64,000 nt of DNA, from positions 186,001-250,000 of the forward strand of contig JAUIRK010000536.1 in assembly GCA_030549495.1 (NCBI GenBank), written 5' to 3'. Every line of letters starts with the position of its first letter. Position 1 is the stretch's first letter. Under the pieces are notes generated by a model. The model was not told where the DNA came from and did no database searches. It worked only from the letters and a program-made list of their open reading frames with translations. The stretch comes from Nectonema munidae (taxonomy: Eukaryota > Nematomorpha > Nectonematoida > Nectonematidae). Below are positions 48,150 through 58,698 of this stretch, one piece after another. A program made the position numbers and the translations under genes.

Positions 48150-48329
48150 GGCAGTGTTGCGATTACAATTAAAAATAAGGCATTTAAACTTGATAAAATC
48201 ACTCCAGTTATGGTGGGATTGGGAAGTGATAGTGCAATAGTAATGTCGGGTAATAAAATAAAGCTTATAATAATATTTTAAATTATAAAAAAAAATCGCC
48301 CTCCCAAATTCTGTAGATGTGCATCTCTG
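48150..48329 (-). repeat. CAGGGGCGCACATCC-type MITE arm without the hAT
   Basis: Homologous over about 180 bp to the MITE arms at 34,165-34,375 and 46,958-47,169 (shared CTTGATAAAATCA, TCGGGTAATAA and the terminal GATGTGCATCTCTG). It ends near the point where the other two copies join the hAT, consistent with a copy that never received the hAT. Confidence 0.6.
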
Positions 48330-48726
48330 TTCTAGACGTAAATATTTTCCTCAACTTATTTTTTAATTTCATTGTCAAAAGGAAAAACTTTTCACTAGAA
48401 TTGATTAGCAATATATTTATAAAAATTGTAATGTAAACTCCAAAAATGAAAAATATAATGTATAATATAGTTGTTTATTAACTTCAAAAAAATCTAAAAG
48501 AAAATAATAAAATTAAGATAGAGAAAGAGGTATATTTGAACTTTAAGAAATTTTGTAACAAATTCCCATTTTACAAATATTTTCTACGTATGAGGTAGAT
48601 ATAAAAATTAATGTCAATAAAAGACTTTTATAAGCTGTCACACATTGAGAAATTATAGTGACAAAAATAGTTGGATGCCATGTTTTTTTGATAATTTGCT
48701 AGGCTATTCTTAAGTCATTGTTATAA

Positions 48727-48974
48727 AAGCTCTTAAAACGGGGCCCTTTAACCCATGGGTTTTTGGTAAATTTTATCAAGAAAAAGTAAAAATTTTAATT
48801 CCAAAAAGTGTCAGTCTTGAACTTAGTACTTTGAAGCTAGGTTTGATAATTTTTAATAAAAAAAAACTTTGCAAAATTTGCTGGATCCACAATTTGAAAT
48901 ATTTTTATATGGACCCCTATAAAAATATTGTGAACAGCTTGGGGTCAACATGGACCACGTTGAAAAATACTGCA
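48727..48974 (+). mobile_element. hAT MITE, diverged
   Basis: Left wording CTCTTAAAACGGGGCCC and right wording GGGGTCAACATGGACC followed by ACGTTGAAAAATACTG form imperfect inverted repeats of the same style as the ends at 5,552 and 26,692. Target duplication is not clear. Confidence 0.45.
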
Positions 48975-49119
48975 CTGAATTATAAAAATAAAAACAACCA
49001 ATGGTGAAATAATATATAGGAGTGACAAATTTTTGATCACTCTGTAGTTAAAATAAATAATATCAGAAAAATTTAATTAAAAAGATTATTTGTTAAAAAT
49101 AATAATCATAATAACTTAC

Positions 49120-49290
49120 CTCACAATATAATCGAAAAAAAAGGAATGGTTTAGGTCTAATGGGCAGGGTTCAATTAGACTATCTTCCAATAAATTATTT
49201 TTGGAAAAATAATTCAGCATTTTTGTTCTGAGAGGTTTACGATAAGGATAAGAAAAAACTGCTAGATTCCTCACACAAAGAGACAATAGA
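49120..49290 (-). CDS. Candidate internal exon, weakly SOCS-box-like
   Basis: A 171-bp block on the minus strand lies between an atttttag acceptor and a strong donor GAG|GTAAGT. Only one frame is open through it (phase 2 in, phase 2 out): 'LLSLCVRNLAVFSYPYRKPL', 'RTKMLNYFSKNNLLEDSLI', 'EPCPLDLNHSFFFDYIVR'. The pattern SL..LC.R......PLR.KML.YF is reminiscent of a SOCS box (SLxxLCRxxI...LPLPxxLKxYL), but the match is weak and shorter than usual. No neighbouring exon was identified. Confidence 0.42.
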
Positions 49291-51171
49291 CTAAAAATAT
49301 TATATTTATATAAATAAAGAGATTATAAACAAATCAATGTACTTTCTATTTACAAGCCTATTTATTATCTCTACCATTTTATTAATGTCAGAAAAAAATT
49401 TGTAAAACTATTTTTTAAAATATAGGTAGGTAGGTGGTAGGTAAGTAGATTTCAAAGCACTTTCCAGCGTGTGCTGATATGCTCGCGTAAGCTTAAGAGT
49501 TGGTTAAGGAGGATGGAGAAGAAAGGCAGATTAGTTTGTTATAGGCTTGTCAACGGTGGTGAGAGTTGTTTCAATGGTGTCAATGAGGGTTGCTAGGGAT
49601 TTTAGTAGTGTTGGGTGTAACAGAAGATCTAAGAGTGTTGTTGAAGATCTATTAAGTAAAGAAATGCAGCGAAATAAAATATCTTGGCGATGATAAGAGA
49701 AAATTTGACATGTGAAAATGAGATGGTATGGCGTTTCTATTGTGTCGCATCCGAAACGACAGTATGGATTTTCACTAACTTTAATTCGGAAGAGATATGA
49801 ATTGCATGGGTAGTGGCCTGATAGCCAATGAATGGTTGAACGAGGTTGTGTAAATTTTTTGTTTTTGAAAGTTGTGTGAATTGTGCTGATGTGTCGTAAA
49901 GAGGAGATTAGTGCATTTTGAGATGAAGATATGAACATCTGCCATTCTTCTAGAGTAGATAAGTGAATGTGCGTTAGAAAGCTTTTGGGAGGTAGGGAAT
50001 TGATAAGTGGGAGGTTAGGTGTAAGTTTGAGGTTAAGTAGTCTACGATGGAGTTTTCTGGTATGTTTAGGTGAGCAGGGTACCAGCATAGGTGTATGTGG
50101 AAATGTTTTGTAAGATCGATTAGGGAGGAGGCGAGTTGAAAGGAGGAAAAGGGGATGTTGCGTATTAGAGAGAGATCGTGGATTATGTTTTGTGCATCGG
50201 TATAGAAATGGATGGTAGTAAAGTGGAGAAGGAGGTAGTTAATGTTTTAAGTTATCGTAGTGCAGACGTGTAAAAGGCTAAAGATCTTGCATTCGGAGAT
50301 TGAGATCGGGAGCAATGGGTGTAAAAGGGGCGAGTGGAAGAGCTTTTGAAGAAGGCGTAAGCAAAGGAGGTACTCATGGATTTCCTTGAGGCGTCTGTGA
50401 TGATACGTAGAGAGGATGATGATGAGGTAGAGCTAACTCTTGAAATGCAGTGTAGGGTATGAAATTGATTGTTTTGCAAAAAAATTGTTTTTGCATATAG
50501 ATGTCTTGTATGGATTTTGTGCAGATGAGTGAGTTAAAAGAGATGGATGTATAAAGGGATGATTTAGGTAGTCGTATTTTGCTAATAGATGAGAGTAGAA
50601 AGAATAAGATGGAATATTGCGGTGGGGTGTGATCGGAAGAAAGGGGGGAAGTAAGTTGTTGTATGTCAAGATGAAGCGCTTAATAATAGTTTTTTTGAGT
50701 TGAAGTTGTAATGGTAGGGTGTTTGTTAGAATTTTTAGGCATTGTGTGGAAGTAGTACGATATGCGTTGATGATGCAAAGTAGGCAGAGATAGTGTAACT
50801 TGTTAAGAAAATGGATGGTTTTTGGGTCTTTTAAGGAGATGCCCCAGGAAAGAATTCCGTATTGAATTACTGGGAGGATTAAGGATGAGTATATGTATTT
50901 GGTGTGTTTGGGACGGCGGCCCCATTTATAAGAGATAACGCTTTTAAATGAAAAAAGGGTGACTGAGGGTTTTTGGTATATTTTTTTAAAGTGTATTGAA
51001 AATTTTAGGTTGGACTGGAGGTTTAGTCCTAGATATTTGATAGTCTTTGAGGCAGTTAGAGAAGTAGAGGTATTTAAATGAAGGGGTAAATGTTCTGTGT
51101 GTCTGGAGGCTGGTTTTGCTGGAGTTAAGGAATATTTTATGTGTGTTTGCTCTTTCTTGTAGCTTTAGTAG

Positions 51172-51483
51172 TGAATTATTCAAATGACTATTCAAATAAC
51201 CCTTCTTCATTATTATTATTATTACTATTATTATCATTTTTGTTTATAAACTTACACATAATATCTTTTCATTTAACCATAATTATCTGTCATAGTTATA
51301 TTTATTTTTGTCATTAATTATTTGTCATTAACACTTCTCTGAACATCACAATTCTTCTATTCTATTAATATAGACTTTTCTTTTACTATGCAAATTTTTA
51401 TATATATATATGTAGTTATGTCTTTTCTAGCGCTATTTGTTGAATAAAAGCTCCAGCCTTTCAGATTCTTTCTATTCATCACA
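51172..51483 (+). repeat. 5' LTR of the Ty3/gypsy element
   Basis: The 312-bp repeat begins TGAATTATTCAAATGAC and ends CTATTCATCACA. It contains an ATT microsatellite, a TA run and an AATAAA signal (about 51,443). Near-identical to 55,014-55,333. Confidence 0.93.
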
Positions 51484-54400
51484 ATTTTATTCAACATCCA
51501 ACCCTTTATGGAAAAAGCCGTCAGACAAAAGGAGTTCAACGTTCTCCCTAACGAAGAACAAAGTGGAAAATTATGGAAACACTGGTTTAGAGGATTCACT
51601 TACAACTTTGACTGTTTGAAGGATCACAGTCCCAACAAGCTTGAACTTCTCATCATTCACTTGGGACCTGAGGTTGCTGAAAGCATACAAAAAGCGTCAA
51701 GTTATGAGATGGCAATAAAGCAACTGGAAAGTGCATATGTCAAAGTTCCTAACTAAGTTCATGCAAGGCACCTCCTCTCAACGCGCGTTCAATCAAGTGA
51801 CGAGACCGTCGGCTCTTTCTTTCAATCTTTGAAGGTGTTATCCATGAATTGCGAATTCAAAGAAGTAACTGCCGATCAGCACAAAGATCTTTTCATAAGA
51901 GATTCTCTAATCTCTTGATTGAGGAACAGTGCTATTCGAACCAGACTTCTTGAAAACACGAAACTTGATCTCAACACCGCAGTCAATCAAGCTAGAGCTA
52001 TGGAGCAAGCTTTATGCCAAAGCGAAAGCTAAGCGTCCAATACCCTAACACTTGCTGCAACCGCAAACGAGAACCAACATGATGAACTCTCAACCCGTCA
52101 AAATCGTGAAGCGTCAGAGATGGATAGTTGTTCTTCCTTTTTAAAATCTTCAATTAATGGAAATTGCTACTTCTGTGGAGGTAAAAGACACCCTAGAAAC
52201 TCTAGAGAGTTGTGTCCTGCCAAGCGTCATATCTGCTTCAAGTGTGGTAAACTTGGACATTTCTCCAAAGTTTGTCGATCTGCAAGGAAAAACGATTCAA
52301 ACATCAATGGAATGTTGAAGAAATCCAGCTGGAAAAGCATCGTTCTTCTCAACGGCTCTAAATGTCAAGTACTCGTCGACACTGGGAGCACCGACAACTT
52401 CTTGGACAAAGATACTGCTCGTCGACTGAATTTGAAGCTATATCCCTGCAAAAAAAAAGGTCAGCATGGCTTCTAGCAAGTTCAAAATGCAGGTTATGGG
52501 AAGAACTCGTGCTCAATTGCAAATTCAAAATAAAGTCTACCGTCAGCTTCAAACCCAGTGTACATTCGCTCGTCTTTTCCCAGTTCCACTTGATAATAAG
52601 CTTCGGAAAGATCAATTAACACAATATCACAGTGGAAACCTTGAAGCTCGTCATACATGTGCCACAAAGAACTCGAATGAAGTGAAACTTTTTAGATTCT
52701 TGTCTGCTAATTGTCGACCTCAGATAACAAGAACTAGAAAGTTCAGTGAAGATGATCAGCGATTTATACAAAGTGAAGTCCAGAGACTGCTGAAAGCTGG
52801 AGTTATTAAAGAATCCAATTCTCCATGGCGAGCTCAAGTTATCCTTGTTCCTAAAACCGCCGGAGGGAAGAGAATGGTAGTTGACTTCTCACGCACGATA
52901 AATAAGTTTACCTTAGCTGACGCCTATCCTTTGCCTGATGTAAATGAATTGGCACATAAAGTAGCCAAATTCAAATACTTCAGTTTAATTGATCTTTCCG
53001 AAGCTTATTATCAAGTGGAACTGGGAAAAGACGAGCGAATGTACACTGGGTTTGAAGCTGACGGTAGACTTTATCAATTCACAAAAATTCCGATGGGAGT
53101 AACCAATGGGGCCTCTGCATTTCAGCGATACATCAATAACTTTATTTCGTTAAATAAACTTAGTGATACTTTTTCTTACATAGACGATGTAATAATCTGT
53201 GGGAAGACTTTGGAGCAACACGATCGCAATCTAAAGTCTTTTCTTAACGCAGCCAATTCCTATCAACTAAACATCAATTGGAGCAAAAGTAAGCAAGGAC
53301 TCGCATCTATCAAGTTTCTTGGATATTAGATTGGTGATGGGGAGCTAAGGCCTGACAAGGATCGCATCAAACCTCTGACAGAAATGCCAATACCGCGAAG
53401 TTCTGCTGAATTGAAAAGAATGATGGGATTCTTCTCATATTACGCCAAATGGATTTCCAATTACTCCACGAATGTTCAATCTCTAACAAAAGTGACCTCC
53501 TTTCCTCTAACCAACAGTCAAATAAAAGTAATTCACTCTCTCAAAGAAGAAATTGGTAGATCTGCTTTGCACGCAACCAAGAGTGGTGTGCCATTCGTTG
53601 TGGAAACAGACGCTTCAGTGAAGACAATCGCCGCCTCACTCTTGCAAAATGGAAGGCCTGTAGCATTCTTTTCCAAAACTCTTAATCTAGCAGAAACCAA
53701 AGCACACATCGTGGAGAAAGAAGCTTACGCCATCATCGCATCGGTACGACACTGGAAGCACTTCCTAATTGGACAACACTTTACCGTAGTGACGGACCAG
53801 AAAGCAGTTTCCTGCATTTTTAGCAATAATGGCAAGAACAAAATCAAAAACGACAAGATGCTTCGCTGGCGTTTGGAGTTAGCTTCATATTCCTTTGACA
53901 TCAAGTATCGACCTGGAATCGACAATTTATCTGCAGATGCGTTATCACGTGCATGTTCAATTTCAAAAGACTCGACGAAGCTAAAAGAGCTGCATGACTC
54001 ACTGATCCATCCTGGAGTGCGAAGAATGAGTCACTTTGTCAGAGAAAAGAACCTACCCTTTTCAATGGACGAAATAAAAGTGATGACAAAGAACTGCCAA
54101 GTCTGTTGTAAATGCAAACCAAGATTCTTCAAGTCTTACGGAGACCACATGGTAAAGTCTACAAAACCATTTGATAGACTATCTATCGACTTCAAAGGTC
54201 ATTTGCCATCAAAAACCAAGAACAAGTACATTCTCACTATTATTGACGAGTATTCTAGATTTCCATTTGCTTTTCCTTGCAAGGATACGACGTCAACTAC
54301 GGTAATAAATGTTTGCAAGAACTTTTCGCAATCTTTGGACTACCTAAATATGTACACTCAGATCGCGGGAGCTCATTTTTATCGAGTGAACTTAAAACTT

Positions 54401-55013
54401 TTCTTTTAAGTAAAGGCGTAGCCTCGACTTTCACAACAGCTTATAATCCTCAAGGCAATTCTCAATGCGAAAGATACAACGGAATTATCTGGAAAACCGT
54501 CACTTTAGCAACAGAAACTCAAGGACTGCCCATCGAAAAATGGGAAGACATTCTTCCAGATTGCTTGAATGCACTCCGAACACTTCTGAACACATCAACT
54601 AAGGAAACTCCGCATGAAAGATTATTTAAGTTTGAAAGAAACAGCGCCAACAATAAAGTTCAGATTGGCTGTCTAATACAAAAACTGTTTGGATGAAGAA
54701 ATTCCTATCCCGTCGAAAGCAAAGCCTCAAGTGGAGTTAGTCAAACTTTTGGAAATTAATCCGCAATGCGCAAGGGTAAAATCGCAAAATGGGAAGGAGA
54801 ACACCGTGGCTCTCAAGCATCTTGCCCCCAACCAAACTGAAAAAGAATTAGAAGAAACCTCTTGCTCTGAATACACTAAGGATCCTTCTCCAAACGAAGA
54901 ACCCAGCAACGGTGAAGAATCAAAAGTGGAAGCACCACACCTAAGAAGATCAACAAGGGAACGAAAGCCTGTCAAGAAATATGGCATAGACAATTCCCAT
55001 TAGTGCGGAAGAT

Positions 55014-55333
55014 TGTATTATTCAAATGACTATTCAAATAACCCTTCTTCATTATTATTATTATTACTATTATCATCATTTTTGTTTATAAACTTACACA
55101 TAATATCTTTTCATTTAACCATAATTATCTGTCATAGTTATATTTATTTTTGTCATTAATTATTTGTCATTAACACTTCTCTGAACATCACAATTCTTCT
55201 ATTCTATTAATATAGACTTTTCTTTTACTATGCAAATTCTTATATATATATATATATATATGTAGTTATGTCTTTTCACGCTCTATTTGTTGAATAAAAG
55301 CTCCAGCCTTTCAGATTCTTTCTATTCATCACA
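55014..55333 (+). repeat. 3' LTR of the Ty3/gypsy element
   Basis: The 320-bp repeat begins TGTATTATTCAAATGAC and ends CTATTCATCACA. It is preceded by a short purine-rich GCGGAAGA and followed by the AGTAG duplication. The length difference from the 5' LTR is mostly in the TA run. Confidence 0.93.
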
Positions 55334-58300
55334 AGTAGAAATGAAGAGGATTTGGTGAGGTTTTCTTGTTGAGAGTTACTGGTGAAGGTGAATAATATGT
55401 CGTCTGAAAAACATTGATAGAAATCTGTGTTGGTGTGGATTAGATCGAGAAGCGGGTCTATGAGGACTAGCCAGAGGATATCGGAAAGACATCCTTCTTG
55501 GGGAGTCGAGAGGGTTAACTTATGGATGCAAAGGGAAGCGCGATGTTGGAAAATGAGACAGCGGTTTGAAAGGTATGAGCTTATAAATTTGATGATGTAA
55601 GGAGGAAATGATTTGTGGACAAGGTTTGTGATGATGGCAGGATGCCAGGCTGAGTTGAAAGCGTTGTTTATGTTTAGGAAGATTGTAGAAGAAATTTTTT
55701 GAGTAGAAAGGGAAGAGTCAAGGTAGGTAGTTAGACGAGATAGTGCTGTTTCCGTATTTTTGTTTGGAAGGTATGCAAATTGCATGTGATGGATGAGGTT
55801 ACAGGATTGGTTGTAGTGGACTAGACGTTTGCGAATGATTTTTTCGAAAAGTTGGCCTAATATGGGTAGTAGAGTGATTGGTCGCCAATTTTGAATGAGG
55901 CTTGAATCTTTATTGGGTTTAGGAATGAGTATTAGTTTGCCGATTTTCAAACGTTGGGGAAAAGTGAATGAGTAAGGCATGCATTGAAAATAAGGAGTAA
56001 ATGTTTGTTAAGAATGTGTATTGATTTTTTAATATGTTTGGATGAGATATGGTCGTAGCTAGATGAAGCATTTGTTTTAAGAGAATTTACTGCTATGTTT
56101 AATTCAATTAGTATGATTGGATGAAAAGTAGGGTTTTGGATGGAGTGAATGATGTTTTTAGAGTGTTCTCCGATTGTGGGGTGAAAGGGGAGATCAGAAG
56201 AGGGAGAGTCGGGGGGGAGATTGTCGATAGAAATGGAGGGTTGTAGTGTGTGGTATGATCGGATGAGCAGGGAAGTATTGTTTCGGGGAGAATATAAGGT
56301 TTTTTCTTTTTAGTTATCCTATTGATGATGTTCCATGGATTGTTTGAGTTCTAGCTGATGAATTTTACCCATGAGTTCTTTTTAGCTTGAAGTATTGCCT
56401 GTTTCTATTCTTTTTTACGGCAGAATGGATGGAAATAATTGAGGGGCTGGGAGATTTTCGTAGGGTTTTGATAATACGTTTCAGATTGTTTTTTAATGCA
56501 GTCAGCTCAGATGTCCAGAAATAGGCTTGCCTTCTTTTAAGAAATGGGTTGATAGGAATGGAGAATATGATGGAATATAAAACATGATCATTGAGGGATA
56601 GTGATTATATAAATTTTATATAATTTTAATTAAGTTCAGCATATGAATTTCTTGATTATGTTAGAGTGTATGTCATGTATGTTTTTTGTATGTTGTATGC
56701 GGTGAGGTCATGTGTCGGAAGTAGAAAAGTGTTTTTGGTGACAGTTGGGGCAAGAGAGTTTGGAGGGATCTTTAGCGAAAATGCATGACTCAATCGAGTG
56801 CCCTCTGTCTCCGCAGTGATTGCAGTGTGGGGATTCCGCTCTGCATTTTGAAGTGGAATGATTGAATTTCAGACTGTTTGCGCATTGAGAGAGCCGTGAT
56901 TTGAAAATTTTAGGGTGGAGGATGGTGTGGTGGATAATAATTTTAGGATTTTCACAGAAGTGTTTGAAAAGTGTGTTGGTGGATGTTTTGAAGGTTATAG
57001 TGTATGAGTAAAGGCCGTTTTTTCCGAATTGCCTTACTGACGTGATTGTTCCTAGGTCTTTAAGAAAGCAGTTTTCTTGAGTCAATTGTGTGGGAATGTC
57101 TTCTATGGGGAGGTCTGCAGGAATGCCAGAGAGAATAAAACTAGGAGGATGGGTGGAATTTCTTTAGCGGTTATGCCCTTTTTCGATAGTGAGTTGATGG
57201 CCAAGTTTTTTTGATGATTATTCTCAAATTGAAAGAGGAGGGATCCAGAAGAGGAGCTTCGATTATTTTTTATTACTATTGGCTGAGTCCTTGTGTCCAT
57301 GTTCTTTATGATATCTTTTTTGAAAAAAGCTTTTTGAGATCTGTTTTCAGAGGGAGTAGTTGGTGAGATCATTATTGATAGTTTTGGGTCTAGGAGTTTT
57401 TTCGATTTGGGTAGTAAGTGATGTGGTTGAAGTGTGATGAGGGAGGAATTTGATTGTGGGTGTAGGGAATGAGGGCGATGTGGTAGTGAGTATTTGTGAG
57501 TGAGTTTTTGTAGGTGGGGGGGGGGGTTGTGTGTGAAGAGTGAGAAGGCAGAATGTTGGTTAGCTTTTCGATCTTATCAGAGTGTGTAAGCAAAACGTCG
57601 GTATTTAATTTGTGGAAGCTGATTAGAATTGAATATCGTATATTTCGTTTTGGAGAAATTAGCAAATCATTCTTAATACACCAATTATTGAAGTTATCTA
57701 AAAATTCCATAAAGGTTGATTGTTCGTTATTAATTGAGTTGAAGTGAAATGTCACAGCACAATCATCAGCATATAAGAACAACGCAGTTTTATTTTGTTT
57801 AAGTTGAAAAACGTCATTGATGTAAAAATATTAAAAAGGAGTGGAGCTAATATGGAACCTTGTGGAACACAATTGGAGATTGAGGAATAATTTGATTTTC
57901 CATTAAAACATGTATAGTCAATAAGATCAATGAGAAAACTTTTGAGCAATTGCCAGAACTTGCCTCTAAAACCATACTTGTAGAGCTTATCAAGTAAAAT
58001 ATTGTGGTTAATCCTATGAAAGTCAAAGAAGATAGTTAACACTTGGTTTCCTTTATCGACAGAAGAAGCAATACTGTGGTATAGATGAGCAGCTGCATCT
58101 TGTGTGTGGATAAGTTTTTTTTGAAACCGAATTGATATTTGTTTATATTTGTCGAGAAAGTTAGTCATTTGTTCAAAAATTTTGCTATAGAAGGGCAGGA
58201 TAGAAATGGTTCGATAGTTAGAGACGTCATTTTTGGCACCTTGTTTATGAATGGGTACACTTTTAGCAATCTTATGTTTGGAGGGATAGATTCCAGTGTT

Positions 58301-58664
58301 ATAAATTATTATATTATAAAGATGCGCTAATTCATGGGAAAGATAAGGAATGCTAGTTAAGCCTATGTTGTTTGTAATGCCGTCATAACCACATGTATTT
58401 GACTTTATTATGCGTTGTGCAGTTAAAATAGAAATTTCGGTGAAATATAAAGTTTTGGCATTAAAAATAGATATACCATCAGAGGAAAGTGAAGAAGCTG
58501 TACAAGAATTGGAAATACTCGCCAAAAATTTATTCACTGAGTCACAAGTTAATTCAGGGTAAGATTTGGCATTATTATTTTTTCCAAGTAAATTATTTAA
58601 AATTTTCCATTTTTTTAGATTCTTGCAATTATTAGCCAATCCTTCTTCTAAATAGTCGTTTTTC

Positions 58665-58698
58665 TTTTTGAAAATTTCTTGGTAATAAGTATTCCTGT
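58665..58698 (+). repeat. 34-bp direct repeat, left copy
   Basis: Starts TTTTTGAAAATTTCTTGGTA and ends AAGTATTCCTGT. Identical to 60,622-60,655. It is coding sequence of the Jockey-like LINE (antisense 'RNTYYQEIFK'), so it looks like a long target duplication around the BEL/Pao fossil. Confidence 0.85.

Larger units (their letters stand above)
51172..55333 (+). mobile_element. Ty3/gypsy LTR retrotransposon, young, broken
   Basis: A 4.16-kb element with both LTRs and an exact 5-bp duplication AGTAG (51,167-51,171 and 55,334-55,338), inserted in the LINE at 49,423-57,545. Parts in order: gag (from about 51.5 kb) with zinc knuckles 'CYFCGGKRHPRN' and 'CFKCGKLGHFSKVC'; protease (near 52.37 kb, 'VLVDTGSTDNFLD'); reverse transcriptase (52.7-53.3 kb, 'FSYIDDVIICG'); RNase H (53.5-53.95 kb, 'VVETDASVKTI'); integrase (54.0-54.7 kb, 'YVHSDRGSSF', 'GNSQCERYNG'); acidic C-terminal tail. 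It is nearly complete but has a handful of breaks. The LTRs differ at only a few positions plus a TA-repeat length change, so the insertion is recent. Related to the left-edge element. Confidence 0.92.
49423..57545 (-). mobile_element. I/LOA/R1-group LINE lacking an endonuclease, split by an LTR element
   Basis: Read right to left. ORF1 (about 57,480-56,705) ends in CCHC zinc knuckles: 'CNHCGDRGHSIESC', then 'CPNCHQKHFS'. ORF2 begins abruptly with 'YFWTSELTALKNNLKRI' (56,520). The reverse transcriptase (56,000-55,340) has 'WRPITLLPILGQLFEKIIRK', 'HHMQFAYLPNKNTETALS' and 'CFSDDILFTF'. After the LTR insertion come the thumb, an RNase H-like 'RIITDASRKSMSTSFAYAFF' (50,400), and the C-terminal 'LSGHYPCNSYLFRIKV', 'YCRFGCDTIETPYHLIFTC' (49,800). 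The 3' tail is a TAGG-type simple repeat at 49,423-49,455. Only about 120 bp separate ORF1 from the post-endonuclease part, so the endonuclease seems deleted. A few stops and frame changes are present. Confidence 0.75.

Noticed and set aside
54727-54993. Minus-strand open frame within the Ty3/gypsy element
   Set aside because: It is the complement of the acidic integrase tail; no independent motif.
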